A DNA stretch of 64,000 nucleotides from Micromonospora sp. H61 (lineage in GTDB: Bacteria; Actinomycetota; Actinomycetes; Mycobacteriales; Micromonosporaceae), in the NCBI RefSeq assembly GCF_018070325.1, contig NZ_JAGPXY010000004.1:1-64000 (forward strand), read 5' to 3'. Shown piece after piece: positions 43,061 to 51,695 of the stretch; position 1 is the stretch's first letter; every line of letters begins with the position of its first letter. The notes under the pieces were generated by a model. That model saw only the letters and a program-made list of their open reading frames with translations. It searched no databases and was not told the origin of the DNA. The translations under genes and the position numbers were made by a program.

Positions 43061-44529
43061 CCCGCCCGGGCCGGTTGCGCGCGGTCGCCACCGCCGTCGC
43101 CGTCACGCTCCTGCTCACCGCCGGCTGCACCGCCGGCGGCGACGATCCGCCGCCGGCCTCCACCCCCTCCACGACGGCGGCACCCGGCACCACCAGCACC
43201 GTCGACGGGGTGAGCAACCCGTTCGGCGCGCACTGGGACTGGTCGCGGTATCAGCAGTTCGAGCCGTACCTGCGCCGGCTCGCCGGTTCGGCGACGTACG
43301 AGGAGATTTCCTGGTGCGAGATCGAACGGACCTCGGGGCAGGCCGACTGGGCCGGGCTGGACGAGATCGCCTCGCGCAGCCGGGAGCTGGGCATCACGCT
43401 GCATCTCAAGATCCGCACGGGCGTGTGCTGGGCGACCGGTGGCACCGCCCGTTACACCCGGGGCGCGGCGAACAAGACCGAGTCGGCGATGCCCACCGAC
43501 CTCGGCGCGTACCAGCGGTTCGTCCGCTCGGTGGTGCAACGCTACGGCCCGTACGGGGTGCGGGAGTACGCCATCGAGAACGAGGTCAACGCGCCGAGCT
43601 ACTGGGCCGGCAGCCCCGAGGAGTACGCGCGGCTGGTCCGGGCCGCCGCCGAGACGATCCGCGCGACCGACCCGAAGGCGCGGGTGGTCGACTCCGGCAT
43701 CAGCAGCGTCGCGTACGGCATGGGTGTCGCCGACCGGCTGGTGCGCGCCGGGCGGATGCCCGAGGCCATCGCCGCCTACCAGGCGTACTTCCAGCGTCGG
43801 GTCGGCACCCGGGGGCAGCAGATCCCGGCGGTGACCGGGGAGGCGCAACTACGCCGGGCGCTCGGCACCGAGACCAACACCCGCAGCCTGCGCTTCCTGG
43901 CGGTGACCGAGTCGCTGCTGACCGACCGCACCGTCGACGTCCGTCAGGTGCACTTCTACGAGCACTTCAACGGGGTGCCCCCGCTGCTGGACTACCTGCG
44001 CGCCACCACACCGCAGGGTGTGCCGATCCAGGCGTGGGAGGTCGGGCAGTTCTGGCGCGACGGCGACGGTGACCCGGCCAGCCGGGCGGCGGAGATGGTC
44101 AAGACGGTCACCCTGCTGGTCGCCGGCGGGATCGGCGAGATCAGTTGGCTGCCGTTGGCGTACAACCCGAACAACGCCGCCGGCAGCGAAGTCCGCTACG
44201 GCCTGCTCGACCCGGACGGCGCCGAACGGGACGCCGGCCGGATGCTGGCCGCCCTGGCCGACGCGGCCCGGGACGCCACAGTCACCCCGCTGCCCGCCCC
44301 GGTGGCCGGCAGACTGCACGGGGTCGCGTTCGTCCGGGGCGGGTCGAGCACGCTGGTGCTCTGGTCGGCGTCGAACACGCCGGTGACAGTGCCGGCCACA
44401 CCGGGCGGACGGACCGGGGCGGTGGGTTCCCCGCTGGACGCGGCCGGTGGCGGCACGACGGTGACCGACGTCCCCGTCCTGCTCCGCGCCGACCAGCCGG
44501 TGGACCGGATCCTCGCCGCCGTGCGCTAG
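43057..44529 (+). CDS. Lipoprotein glycoside hydrolase, clan GH-A type
   Basis: The 490-residue protein has a lipoprotein signal (VTLLLTAGCTAGG, Cys near residue 23), a Thr/Pro linker, and a TIM-barrel glycosidase domain of about 360 residues. The acid/base is very likely Glu176 in AIENEVNAP, which is the NE motif at the end of strand 4, and the nucleophile Glu328 in IQAWEVGQFW at strand 7; this places it in clan A near the GH39/GH5-type families. A beta domain ends the protein. Coupled to two sulfotransferase genes, it may trim or remodel the sulfated polysaccharide at the cell surface. The exact GH family is not certain. Confidence 0.82.
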   Translation: MTRPGRLRAVATAVAVTLLLTAGCTAGGDDPPPASTPSTTAAPGTTSTVDGVSNPFGAHWDWSRYQQFEPYLRRLAGSATYEEISWCEIERTSGQADWAGLDEIASRSRELGITLHLKIRTGVCWATGGTARYTRGAANKTESAMPTDLGAYQRFVRSVVQRYGPYGVREYAIENEVNAPSYWAGSPEEYARLVRAAAETIRATDPKARVVDSGISSVAYGMGVADRLVRAGRMPEAIAAYQAYFQRRVGTRGQQIPAVTGEAQLRRALGTETNTRSLRFLAVTESLLTDRTVDVRQVHFYEHFNGVPPLLDYLRATTPQGVPIQAWEVGQFWRDGDGDPASRAAEMVKTVTLLVAGGIGEISWLPLAYNPNNAAGSEVRYGLLDPDGAERDAGRMLAALADAARDATVTPLPAPVAGRLHGVAFVRGGSSTLVLWSASNTPVTVPATPGGRTGAVGSPLDAAGGGTTVTDVPVLLRADQPVDRILAAVR

Positions 44530-44588
44530 CCAGGTCTGGATGATCTGCTGGCGCGATTCGCGCACCGGTTCAGGCGTCCCCGGCCAGG

Positions 44589-45413
44589 TCAGTCGCCGAC
44601 GTCGCTGGTGATCTTGATGGTGGCACCGAGGGTCGGTGCCGCCGTCCTGGCGAGTTCGCCGGCACGGTCCAGATCCGCGCTGTCCGCCACGACGATGCTC
44701 ACCGCCGGTCCTGTCGCCTGACCACGTCGCAGAGTCGCGCCGACGACGCGGTACCGAGCGACCACCGCGTCGTACGCGGCGATCGCCTCGGCGGGAAAAC
44801 CGTCGTTGAAATCGGTCTCGACGCGGAGCGAGGGCCGCACGCCGCGCTCCGTGCTGACCTCCAGCGAGGTCACTCTCGAGAGTGGCTGGTGCTGGTCGCC
44901 GTCTGCCATCATGTCCTTGAACACCGCCATCGCGCCGGCCTGATTGACCGCGGTGACCTTGATCTCCCAGCGGTCGGTCTTTTCTTTCCAGGGCGCATCC
45001 TTGATGTCGCCGTTCACTACCCGATCGTCGTCCGTCAGTGAGTGCCACAGCGCCAGTACCTTGCCGGCGCGGGTCTTGTCCGCGACAACGGTGAAGGTGA
45101 TGCCGTCCGCCGTGATCCGGCCGGTGGTGTTGTCGTGACCGGCGACGTACTTCCCCAGCTCGTTCGCCAGCTCGGTCACGCGGTCGGCCGAGGTGCCGTC
45201 CTTGAGGATCAGCACGCCACTCGCCGTTCCGAGGAAGGGCAGCGTGTTGTTGTCGGTGGTGTCGATTTTGACGACGTCCGGGGTGCCGGCCCACTCTTCC
45301 TCGAAGTCCGCGGCGAGTGCCGAGCCCTTGTCGATGGCGCAGCCCGTCAACGAGGTCAGGGCCAGTACGAACGCGATGATCGGTATCGACCACCGCAGGC
45401 CGCTTCTTCCCAA
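44589..45413 (-). CDS. Hypothetical lipoprotein, 274 aa
   Basis: I do not recognise a family. TTG at 45413 is chosen as start because AAGGAG stands six bases before it and it gives a proper lipoprotein signal (PIIAFVLALTSLTGCAID, Cys near residue 25). The mature protein seems to hold two related halves, each with a SADRVTELANELGKYV- or SADLDRAGELARTAAP-like stretch, suggestive of a duplicated alpha/beta domain. It is divergent from a four-helix membrane protein gene, with a matched 10-bp inverted repeat in the intergenic DNA. It lies inside the polysaccharide locus but a role there is not shown. Confidence 0.72.
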   Translation of the reverse strand: MGRSGLRWSIPIIAFVLALTSLTGCAIDKGSALAADFEEEWAGTPDVVKIDTTDNNTLPFLGTASGVLILKDGTSADRVTELANELGKYVAGHDNTTGRITADGITFTVVADKTRAGKVLALWHSLTDDDRVVNGDIKDAPWKEKTDRWEIKVTAVNQAGAMAVFKDMMADGDQHQPLSRVTSLEVSTERGVRPSLRVETDFNDGFPAEAIAAYDAVVARYRVVGATLRRGQATGPAVSIVVADSADLDRAGELARTAAPTLGATIKITSDVGD

Positions 45414-45424
45414 CGTCGTCTCCT

Positions 45425-45535
45425 TCAAGGGGGTGACCGGCCAGCGCCGATCAGGCCCAGACCTGGGTTTAGGGGTCGCGACCATTCGAAGGCTGCGGCG
45501 CTGTCCGTCGACAGTAAGCAACTTAACCCCCTTGA
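45425..45535. promoter_or_regulatory. Widely spaced 10-bp inverted repeat in a divergent promoter region
   Basis: TCAAGGGGGT (45425-45434) and ACCCCCTTGA (45526-45535) are perfect reverse complements, 91 bases apart. The first is directly upstream of the AAGGAG ribosome site of the lipoprotein gene; the second lies in AT-richer DNA (GCAACTTAACCCCCTTGATC) that looks promoter-like. Two protein-bound sites joined by a DNA loop, or a long-range RNA pairing that hides the ribosome site, are both possible. Confidence 0.4.
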
Positions 45536-45701
45536 TCAATGCGAGGGCGCACTGGGGCCTCGCGGTGTGCTGCCGAGTGGGTCCTCTCCGTTCACCTCGT
45601 GGCGTCCACCACCTGATCGCGTCTGCTCGCCTATCACGGGACTCAACGACGCTCCTCCGCACGTTCAGGTTGGGGTGTCAGCCCTTGTTACGATCTTGGC
45701 C

Positions 45702-46433
45702 GTGCCTACCGAACCCACACCACCGGGGCGGATCCAGCCCGCCCCCGGGTGGCCAGGCGACCAGCGATTCACCGGAAAGGCTCCCGCCGGATTCGGCCCG
45801 GCCGGGGCGCCGCCGACCGGTTCCGTCCCGTGGGCGGGAGCCTGGACGGCGGGCAAGTCGGTCAGAAGGACGGCGCTGGTGGTGCTGCTCGGCCTGGCTT
45901 TCATCGGGCTGAACACCGCCATCGCGTACGCCACGGTCGGGTCGAAGGCCATTTCAATCGTGACGGGACTCGCCTTCTGCCTGGTCTTCATGGTCGTCGT
46001 ACGTGTGCTGCACCGAGCGATGTGGCTGTCCCTGCTCGCGTTCCTTCCCGCCCTGTTCGTACTCGTGGGATCGGTGGGACTCGCCCCCGACCTGGCGCTG
46101 GAGCAGCGCGGCGTCCGCCAGGAGGTAACCATCGTCGACGCCGAGGTCGCCGGTAAGCGGCACACTTTCGCGCTCCGGGGCGACGATGGTCGGCTCGACG
46201 AGCCACTGACCTATCAGGGCAGCAACCCCGGCTACCAAATCGGCGACACCTTGACCGTACTCACCGACCCAGACGGGGTGATCGCGCTCGAGGCGGCCGA
46301 TCGGGTCGACTCCAGCGGCAACCTGGGGTCGCTGGCCCTCGGTGGCATCGGCTGGACTTTCATCGCACTGCTCGCGGGATGGCGTGGGCACATCCGCCGT
46401 CGGGAAGGCCGGTTCGACACCCTGGTGTTATAG
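45702..46433 (+). CDS. Hypothetical four-helix membrane protein (DUF3592-like layout)
   Basis: The 243-residue protein starts with a 50-residue Pro/Gly-rich cytoplasmic stretch, then three membrane helices (ALVVLLGLAFIGLNTAIAYA, VTGLAFCLVFMVVVRVL, LLAFLPALFVLVGSVGL), an exported domain of about 90 residues containing IGDTLTVLTDPDGV, and a last helix (LGGIGWTFIALLAGW). The GDxxxVLxDP motif between helices recalls DUF3592 proteins, of unknown function. The GTG at 45702 lacks a clear Shine-Dalgarno sequence. It is divergent from a lipoprotein gene. Confidence 0.72.
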   Translation: MPTEPTPPGRIQPAPGWPGDQRFTGKAPAGFGPAGAPPTGSVPWAGAWTAGKSVRRTALVVLLGLAFIGLNTAIAYATVGSKAISIVTGLAFCLVFMVVVRVLHRAMWLSLLAFLPALFVLVGSVGLAPDLALEQRGVRQEVTIVDAEVAGKRHTFALRGDDGRLDEPLTYQGSNPGYQIGDTLTVLTDPDGVIALEAADRVDSSGNLGSLALGGIGWTFIALLAGWRGHIRRREGRFDTLVL

Positions 46434-46561
46434 CGCGCTGATCCGGCACGAGCGAATGAGCCGCTCTGCACGTTCCGGAAAGGGCAACTTAATTGCCAGG
46501 AAGGAGCGCACCGCGATTCCTAGCTGTCGCAGCAGATCGGGTCGGGCACATGCGGGAGCTG

Positions 46562-47404
46562 CTAGGGGTCGGGCCAGCCGAGCAGCGTGGCCAAGCGCTC
46601 GTTGTGCGGCGCGAAGTGCTCGCTCAGCCGGTCCCGCAGCTCCGGCGTGAGCTGCGAGGGGCCGTGGTCGACGCGACGGGTGTGCCGGGTGAACGCCTCG
46701 GGAAGGAAGGCCGGCAGGCCGAGGAAGCGCAGGATGTCGGCGTACGTGCCGGCCGGGTCGGCGTGCAGGTCCTCGGTGCGGGCCAGGTGGATCCGCTCCC
46801 GGGGGACATGCGCGAACCACAGTTCCAGCTGCTCGGCGTAACGACCCCGGGCGGCGTACGAGTAATTACGCAACGCCCGGTGCGCAGCGGGGCTGTCCGG
46901 GCCGCCCCGCGTCGCCCGGGCCAGCCGCTCCTCCTCCGCGTCGAGGGCGTCGGCGAAGGAGAGCGGCTCGGCGCCGTACGAGCGGGTGTGCAGGTAGTGC
47001 GAGTACGCCCGCTGCACCGGGTCACGCAACAGTGCGACGAAGCGGGCCTGCGGCAGGGTCGCCGCGACCCGGGCCGGCACGCTCGGGTGGAAAAGGTAGT
47101 AGGGGCTCGCCTCGAACGTACGCTCGCCCGGGGCGAGGCGCGGGAAGTGCCCCCGGTACCACCGCTCCCCCCGACCATGGTGGACGCTGAAGTACTGCAA
47201 CTCCTTGCCGCTGGCCACCCGGACCTGGGGATGCGCGGCGAGGTGGTGGTACAGCGACGTGGTGCCACAGCGCTGCCCACCGATCACCAGGAAGTCGGGC
47301 AACGGGCCGGGCTCTCCCGGCCGGGCCGCGCGCCCCCAGGCCCGCGCCCCGCGTAGCCCCCGGCGCAGCCGGTCGGTGACCTGGCGCCGCACGCCGCCGG
47401 TCAC
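46562..47404 (-). CDS. Sulfotransferase domain protein (heparan-sulfate type)
   Basis: The 280-residue protein matches the sulfotransfer_1 type of N-deacetylase/sulfotransferase-like and heparan sulfotransferases: FLVIGGQRCGTTSLYHHLAA near residue 37 is the PAPS loop, KELQYFSVHHGRGERWYRGHF in two parts near 68-90 is the KExxyF segment with the catalytic-type Lys, and VALLRDPVQRAYSHYLH near 123 is the 3'-phosphate site. Its GTG overlaps the flippase stop by four bases, tying sulfation to polysaccharide export. It is the fifth sulfotransferase in 10 kb. Confidence 0.92.
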   Translation of the reverse strand: MTGGVRRQVTDRLRRGLRGARAWGRAARPGEPGPLPDFLVIGGQRCGTTSLYHHLAAHPQVRVASGKELQYFSVHHGRGERWYRGHFPRLAPGERTFEASPYYLFHPSVPARVAATLPQARFVALLRDPVQRAYSHYLHTRSYGAEPLSFADALDAEEERLARATRGGPDSPAAHRALRNYSYAARGRYAEQLELWFAHVPRERIHLARTEDLHADPAGTYADILRFLGLPAFLPEAFTRHTRRVDHGPSQLTPELRDRLSEHFAPHNERLATLLGWPDP

Positions 47405-48999
47405 GAGCGGACCACGGGACGGCCGGCGCCCACGTCGGCACCGTCGGCGGGGCCGGCGGGGCCGGCCGGGGCGCGTCGACCACCTCGGCGGGTCACCGAG
47501 CGCAACACCATGACGTCCTCCCGACTGAGCCCGAGGGCGAACACCACGGCGACGTACGCCACCCCGATCGCGGCCAGACCGGCCGCGAGTTGCGCGGTCC
47601 CGCCCCCGACCAACCACCGCACACCGAACCCGACTCCCATCGCGACCAACGCCGCGACCAGGCCCTTGACCATGCCCGCCGTCACCGGCACGGTGTGCAC
47701 CTGCGCGCGCACCTGCCAGACCCGGGCGACGTTCACCGCCGCCAACGACACCGCCCAGGCCACCGCCGCGCCGAGGATGCCGTACGCCGGGATGAGCCAG
47801 AGGTTGAGCAGGACGTTGAGCAGCAGGGCAGCGAGGTTGTCCACCATGTTGACCGAGACCCGGCCGGACATGTTCAGCAGCGTGCCGCAGGGCCCGGTGG
47901 CGGCGTTCACGAGTTGGCCGAGCGCCAGCACCACTGTCACCGCCGCACCGCCGGCCAGACCGGGCCCGCCGACGAGGCGCAGCAACTGCTCCGGGAAGAC
48001 CAGCAACGCCACGAAGGCCGGCAGCGACAGCCGGAGCACCCAGCCGGTGGCGACCCGGTAGATCCGGCGTACCTCGTCCAGCCGACCCTGGTGGTAGAGG
48101 TGCGCCAGGTGCGGACCGAACGAGGCGTTCACCGGTGCCAGCACGAACACCGCGATCGTGACCAGCCGGGTCGCCACGTGGTAGACGCCGATCGCCTCGG
48201 GACCGTAGTCGAAGAAGCCGAGCAGCAGCGCGTCCACCCAGATCAGCCCGGTGGACGACAGCGAGGAGACCCAGCTGACCGTGGAGAACCGGAACAGCTC
48301 GCCCGGCCGGTACGCGGGCCGGGCGGCGGGCACCCGGCGCACCATCCGGGCGAGCGCCACGAGGGCGAGCCCGGCCGCGCTCCAGCTCGCCGCCACCAAC
48401 GCCCAGAACGCGCCGGTCAGGCCCGCCCCGAGGGCGAGCGCCAACGCGGTGAGCGCCAGCCGGGCGGCCGGCTCGTAGACCTGGCCGATGAGCGCGTAGG
48501 CCCGTTGCGTGCGCCACCCCCGGGTGGCCGCGAGCGCGGCCTCGCAGACGGTGGCGGCGGGCAGGCAGAGCGCCGCCAGCCGCAGCCCGGTGGTGAGCTG
48601 CGGGTCGTGCAGGGCGTCGGCGAGCCACGGCGCGCCGACCGCCAGACCGAGGGCGATCACGGTGGACGCCACGGCCGAGATGCCGAGCCCGAGCCGGATC
48701 GCGCCCCGGAGGGCGGCCGGGTCGTCGTCGGCGAGGTGCACCGCCACGAACCGGGTCAGCCCGGCCCGGAAACCGGAGAGCGAGAGCAGCCCCAGCAGCG
48801 ACAGCACGGCGTAGACCTGGGCGTACCGGCCGAGTTCGCGGACACCCAGGACCCGGGCCAGCAACAGCATGACCAGGAAGAGCGCCACCTGGCTGAGCAC
48901 GGCGCCGCCCAGGTTCAGCACACCGCCGCGGGCCATGCCGCGTACCTGCTGGTCACCGGCCTCCGGCGCGGCCGGTGACCGGCCGGTCACCTCGCGCAC
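47401..48999 (-). CDS. Oligosaccharide flippase (Wzx / MurJ-MATE superfamily)
   Basis: The 532-residue protein has about fourteen membrane helices and begins with GGVLNLGGAVLSQVALFLVM followed by LLARVLGVRELGRYAQVYAV, the classical start of polysaccharide-biosynthesis flippases (RfbX/Wzx type). It would flip lipid-linked repeat units across the membrane. The GTG start at 48999 is 22 bp after the chain-length gene. It is coupled to the downstream sulfotransferase, so the sulfated unit or its precursor is the likely cargo. Confidence 0.92.
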   Translation of the reverse strand: MREVTGRSPAAPEAGDQQVRGMARGGVLNLGGAVLSQVALFLVMLLLARVLGVRELGRYAQVYAVLSLLGLLSLSGFRAGLTRFVAVHLADDDPAALRGAIRLGLGISAVASTVIALGLAVGAPWLADALHDPQLTTGLRLAALCLPAATVCEAALAATRGWRTQRAYALIGQVYEPAARLALTALALALGAGLTGAFWALVAASWSAAGLALVALARMVRRVPAARPAYRPGELFRFSTVSWVSSLSSTGLIWVDALLLGFFDYGPEAIGVYHVATRLVTIAVFVLAPVNASFGPHLAHLYHQGRLDEVRRIYRVATGWVLRLSLPAFVALLVFPEQLLRLVGGPGLAGGAAVTVVLALGQLVNAATGPCGTLLNMSGRVSVNMVDNLAALLLNVLLNLWLIPAYGILGAAVAWAVSLAAVNVARVWQVRAQVHTVPVTAGMVKGLVAALVAMGVGFGVRWLVGGGTAQLAAGLAAIGVAYVAVVFALGLSREDVMVLRSVTRRGGRRAPAGPAGPADGADVGAGRPVVRS

Positions 49000-49021
49000 C
49001 CGGCGGCCCGTTCTCCGAGGT

Positions 49022-50035
49022 TCACGGCCGTGCCGCGGTCACGGTCTCCGCCGGCACCGAGGGGGCCGCGGTGGTCACCGCCGGGGCCGCCGGCCGGGCG
49101 GCGGCACGACCCCGGGAGAGCAGTTCGAGTACGCCCACCAGCAGCACCCCGAGCAGCAGACCCGCACCGCCCACCGGCAGGGCGGTGCGCACCAGCTCCG
49201 TCATCCGGCTCACCTCGTGCGCCTCGCCGATGCTGGTCACCTGCGCCGGGTCGGCGGCCTGGGCCTGCGCCCGTGCCGCCTGCAACCCCTCCCGCGCCTG
49301 GGACAGGGCGTTGGTCGCCGCGTCCCGCTGGGCGAGCAGGGCCTGGTAGTCGGGGAGCTTCGGCCCCAGCTCGTCGAGCTTCTTCTGGGCGGCGGTGATC
49401 GCGGCGGTCGCCGCGTCGACACCCCGGCCGTTGCCGACCGCCTGCATGGAGAGCTGCTGCTGGCGCAGGCTGGTCAGCTCGCCCAGCGTGGCCTGGTAGA
49501 TCCGGTCCGGCTGGGAGACCTTGTTCGCCTTCTCCCACTCACCGATCGCCTTGGTCGCCGCTGTGACGTCGGCGTTGGCCGCCTCGACCTCACCGGTGGC
49601 GATGCCGACCTGGGAGGAGAAGAGGAAGGCCAGCGCCCGGGTGGTGGTCGCGGTCAGCACCGGCGCGACAGTCGCCCGGTCGCCGGCGGTGTACGTCACC
49701 TCCAGTTGGCTGCTCGCGCCGACCTGGGTGATGGCGAGCCCGTCACGCAACCGCTCCGGCGGCACCCCGGTGTCAGTGGCCACGTCGACGAGGACGCGGG
49801 GCGAGGTGACCGCCGCGCCGAACGCCGCGACGAACTGGTTCGCCGCCTGCGTACCGGTGTACTGCGTCCCGGCCGCGCCGCCCACCAGGGCCGGCGCCGC
49901 CACGTACGCGGTCCCGCTGAACTGCTGCGGCGCGAACAGGACGATGGCGGCCGCGGCGCCGGTGGCGAGCACCGGCACCCCCACGAGTACCCAGAGGCGC
50001 CGCCGGGCGACCCGCAGGTAGTCGACGATCTCCAC
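49022..50035 (-). CDS. Wzz-type polysaccharide chain-length determinant
   Basis: The 337-residue protein has the Wzz/PCP architecture: an N-terminal helix (LWVLVGVPVLATGAAAAIVLF, about residues 14-34), a long extracytoplasmic region with coiled-coil segments (about 150-290, QAREGLQAARAQAQAADPAQ), and a second helix (VGGAGLLLGVLLVGVLELLS, near 298). No Walker motifs follow, so unlike many Gram-positive chain-length proteins it lacks a fused tyrosine kinase. Such proteins set polymer length together with Wzy. The GTG start has no strong ribosome site. Confidence 0.88.
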   Translation of the reverse strand: MEIVDYLRVARRRLWVLVGVPVLATGAAAAIVLFAPQQFSGTAYVAAPALVGGAAGTQYTGTQAANQFVAAFGAAVTSPRVLVDVATDTGVPPERLRDGLAITQVGASSQLEVTYTAGDRATVAPVLTATTTRALAFLFSSQVGIATGEVEAANADVTAATKAIGEWEKANKVSQPDRIYQATLGELTSLRQQQLSMQAVGNGRGVDAATAAITAAQKKLDELGPKLPDYQALLAQRDAATNALSQAREGLQAARAQAQAADPAQVTSIGEAHEVSRMTELVRTALPVGGAGLLLGVLLVGVLELLSRGRAAARPAAPAVTTAAPSVPAETVTAARP

Positions 50036-50059
50036 TTTTTCCCCAATGCTGTCGTTCAG

Positions 50060-51484
50060 TCAAACCGGGACGGACGTGCGTCGTGGCTGCTCGCCGGTCA
50101 GGTTCGGAGCCGGTTGGCGGGCGATCACGCTGGCCGCCGCGGCGAACGCGACGAAGTACCAGAGGGTGACCACGTTGGAAATGACGTTGGAGGCGGCGCT
50201 GACCGCCACGAACGCGGCGGCGCAGCCGGTGAACCCGACCGCGACGCCGCGCTCGAAGCTGCCCGGAGGCGCGCGCCGCAGCGCGGTCCGGGCGGTGTGC
50301 AGGAAGGCGAACAGCATCAGCAGGTACGCCCCGAGACCGAGCAGTCCGGTCTCCACGTACGCCCGCAGGAAGTCGTTGTGCGGCTTCTTCGCCTCGTCGG
50401 TCTCACGCTGGGTCATGTTCGGCCCGATGCCGGTCACCGGGTTCCGCTCGGCAAGCGTGACGATCTCGGTCCAGTAGCCGATCCGCCAGGCCAGGGTGTT
50501 TCCGGTCGGGTCTCCGCCGACAGCGCGGGACGTACCGAGTTGGGCGAAGCGTTCGCCGACGGCGGGCACCAGTGCCACCCCGGCGACTGCCACCAGGCAG
50601 AGGGTGACCAGCATCCGCCTGCTGCGGTGCAGCGCCGCGACCACCACCAGGCCGATCGCCGCGCCGAGCAGGGCGCTGCGGGTGTTGGTGAGCAGCAGGA
50701 ACAGCAGCGAGAGCGCGAGCAGCACCCCGAGGGACACCCGCAGTCGACGATCCAGGAAGCGGTACACCGCGAACCCGAAGATCACCATGAACATCAGGTA
50801 GCGGCCGAACGTGGTCGACTGGCTGAACGTGCCGCTGATCCGGGTGAAGTCGCCCTTCACCTCGGCCGGCGGGTTGCCGAGCAGCGACAGCACCACGGTG
50901 TAGCCCAGCGCCAGCACCAGCGAGGCGTAGCAGGCGAGCAGGACCCGACGGATCGCCGCGGTGTCCGGCATGAGCTGTTCCAGCACCACGAACATCACCA
51001 CCACGGTGAGGATCCGCAGCGCCTCCAACAGGCTGTTCGCCGGCCGGCTGGCACCGAGGGCGCTGACCACGCTGCTGGCCCCGACGAGCAGCATGGCCCA
51101 GCTCAGCGGGGAGCCGCGCAGCCGCCCGTGCCGGCTGAGCTGTGCGGCCAGCCAGAGCCCGGCGGCGAGGAGGAACAGCACCGCGAGCAGGGTGGAGGGG
51201 TCCACCGCCCGGGCCGTTCCGGCGGAGTCGGCCTGGCCGGCGCTCGGGCCGGTCAGCTTGAACAGGTCGACGCACGAGCGCACCGCGAGCATCAGCAGCA
51301 CGTACCCGGCGAACCGGGTCAGCGCGAGGACGGCCACCGCGATCCCCGCGACAGCCGCGAGTGGTAGCACCATGCCCCTGCGGTCACCGGCCGCCATGGA
51401 GACACCCGCGACCACCGCCACCACCGCGGCGGCCAGCGCCGCGCCGCCGGTGAGCAGGCGGGTCGGGTCGAGCCGCCTGGTCAT
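50060..51484 (-). CDS. O-antigen ligase / polymerase-like membrane protein (Wzy/WaaL)
   Basis: The 474-residue protein has about eleven to twelve membrane helices and the Wzy_C/O-antigen ligase signature in its large exported loop: GNTLAWRIGYWTEIVTLAER, then NPVTGIGPNMTQRETDE and KKPHNDFLRAYVETGLLGL, with the essential-type H in PHNDFL. It either polymerises repeat units or transfers the chain to an acceptor. ATG at 51484 is used. A 211-bp gap separates it from the upstream glycosyltransferase; no clear hairpin was found there. Confidence 0.9.
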   Translation of the reverse strand: MTRRLDPTRLLTGGAALAAAVVAVVAGVSMAAGDRRGMVLPLAAVAGIAVAVLALTRFAGYVLLMLAVRSCVDLFKLTGPSAGQADSAGTARAVDPSTLLAVLFLLAAGLWLAAQLSRHGRLRGSPLSWAMLLVGASSVVSALGASRPANSLLEALRILTVVVMFVVLEQLMPDTAAIRRVLLACYASLVLALGYTVVLSLLGNPPAEVKGDFTRISGTFSQSTTFGRYLMFMVIFGFAVYRFLDRRLRVSLGVLLALSLLFLLLTNTRSALLGAAIGLVVVAALHRSRRMLVTLCLVAVAGVALVPAVGERFAQLGTSRAVGGDPTGNTLAWRIGYWTEIVTLAERNPVTGIGPNMTQRETDEAKKPHNDFLRAYVETGLLGLGAYLLMLFAFLHTARTALRRAPPGSFERGVAVGFTGCAAAFVAVSAASNVISNVVTLWYFVAFAAAASVIARQPAPNLTGEQPRRTSVPV

Positions 51485-51695
51485 GAGCGGAGTGACCTGC
51501 TGCGTGTGTCGTTCCACTGATCCCACTGAACTGAATCGGCGCTGCCCGGCCGCTGCCGGGCGCGGCCAACCGATGTCCTCCCGGCACAAGATCGGTTCAA
51601 TCTAGTCCTGTCACCTCGACGGCAGAAGTGGCCGTTGCGCCGACTGCTCCGTCCCCCGCGGGGCTGATCCGACTCCCCCGGCCAACGCCGTCCGG

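Noticed and set aside
48869..51367. 832-codon plus-strand frame across Wzz and ligase genes
   Set aside because: Antisense shadow of genes with intact family motifs and membrane helices.
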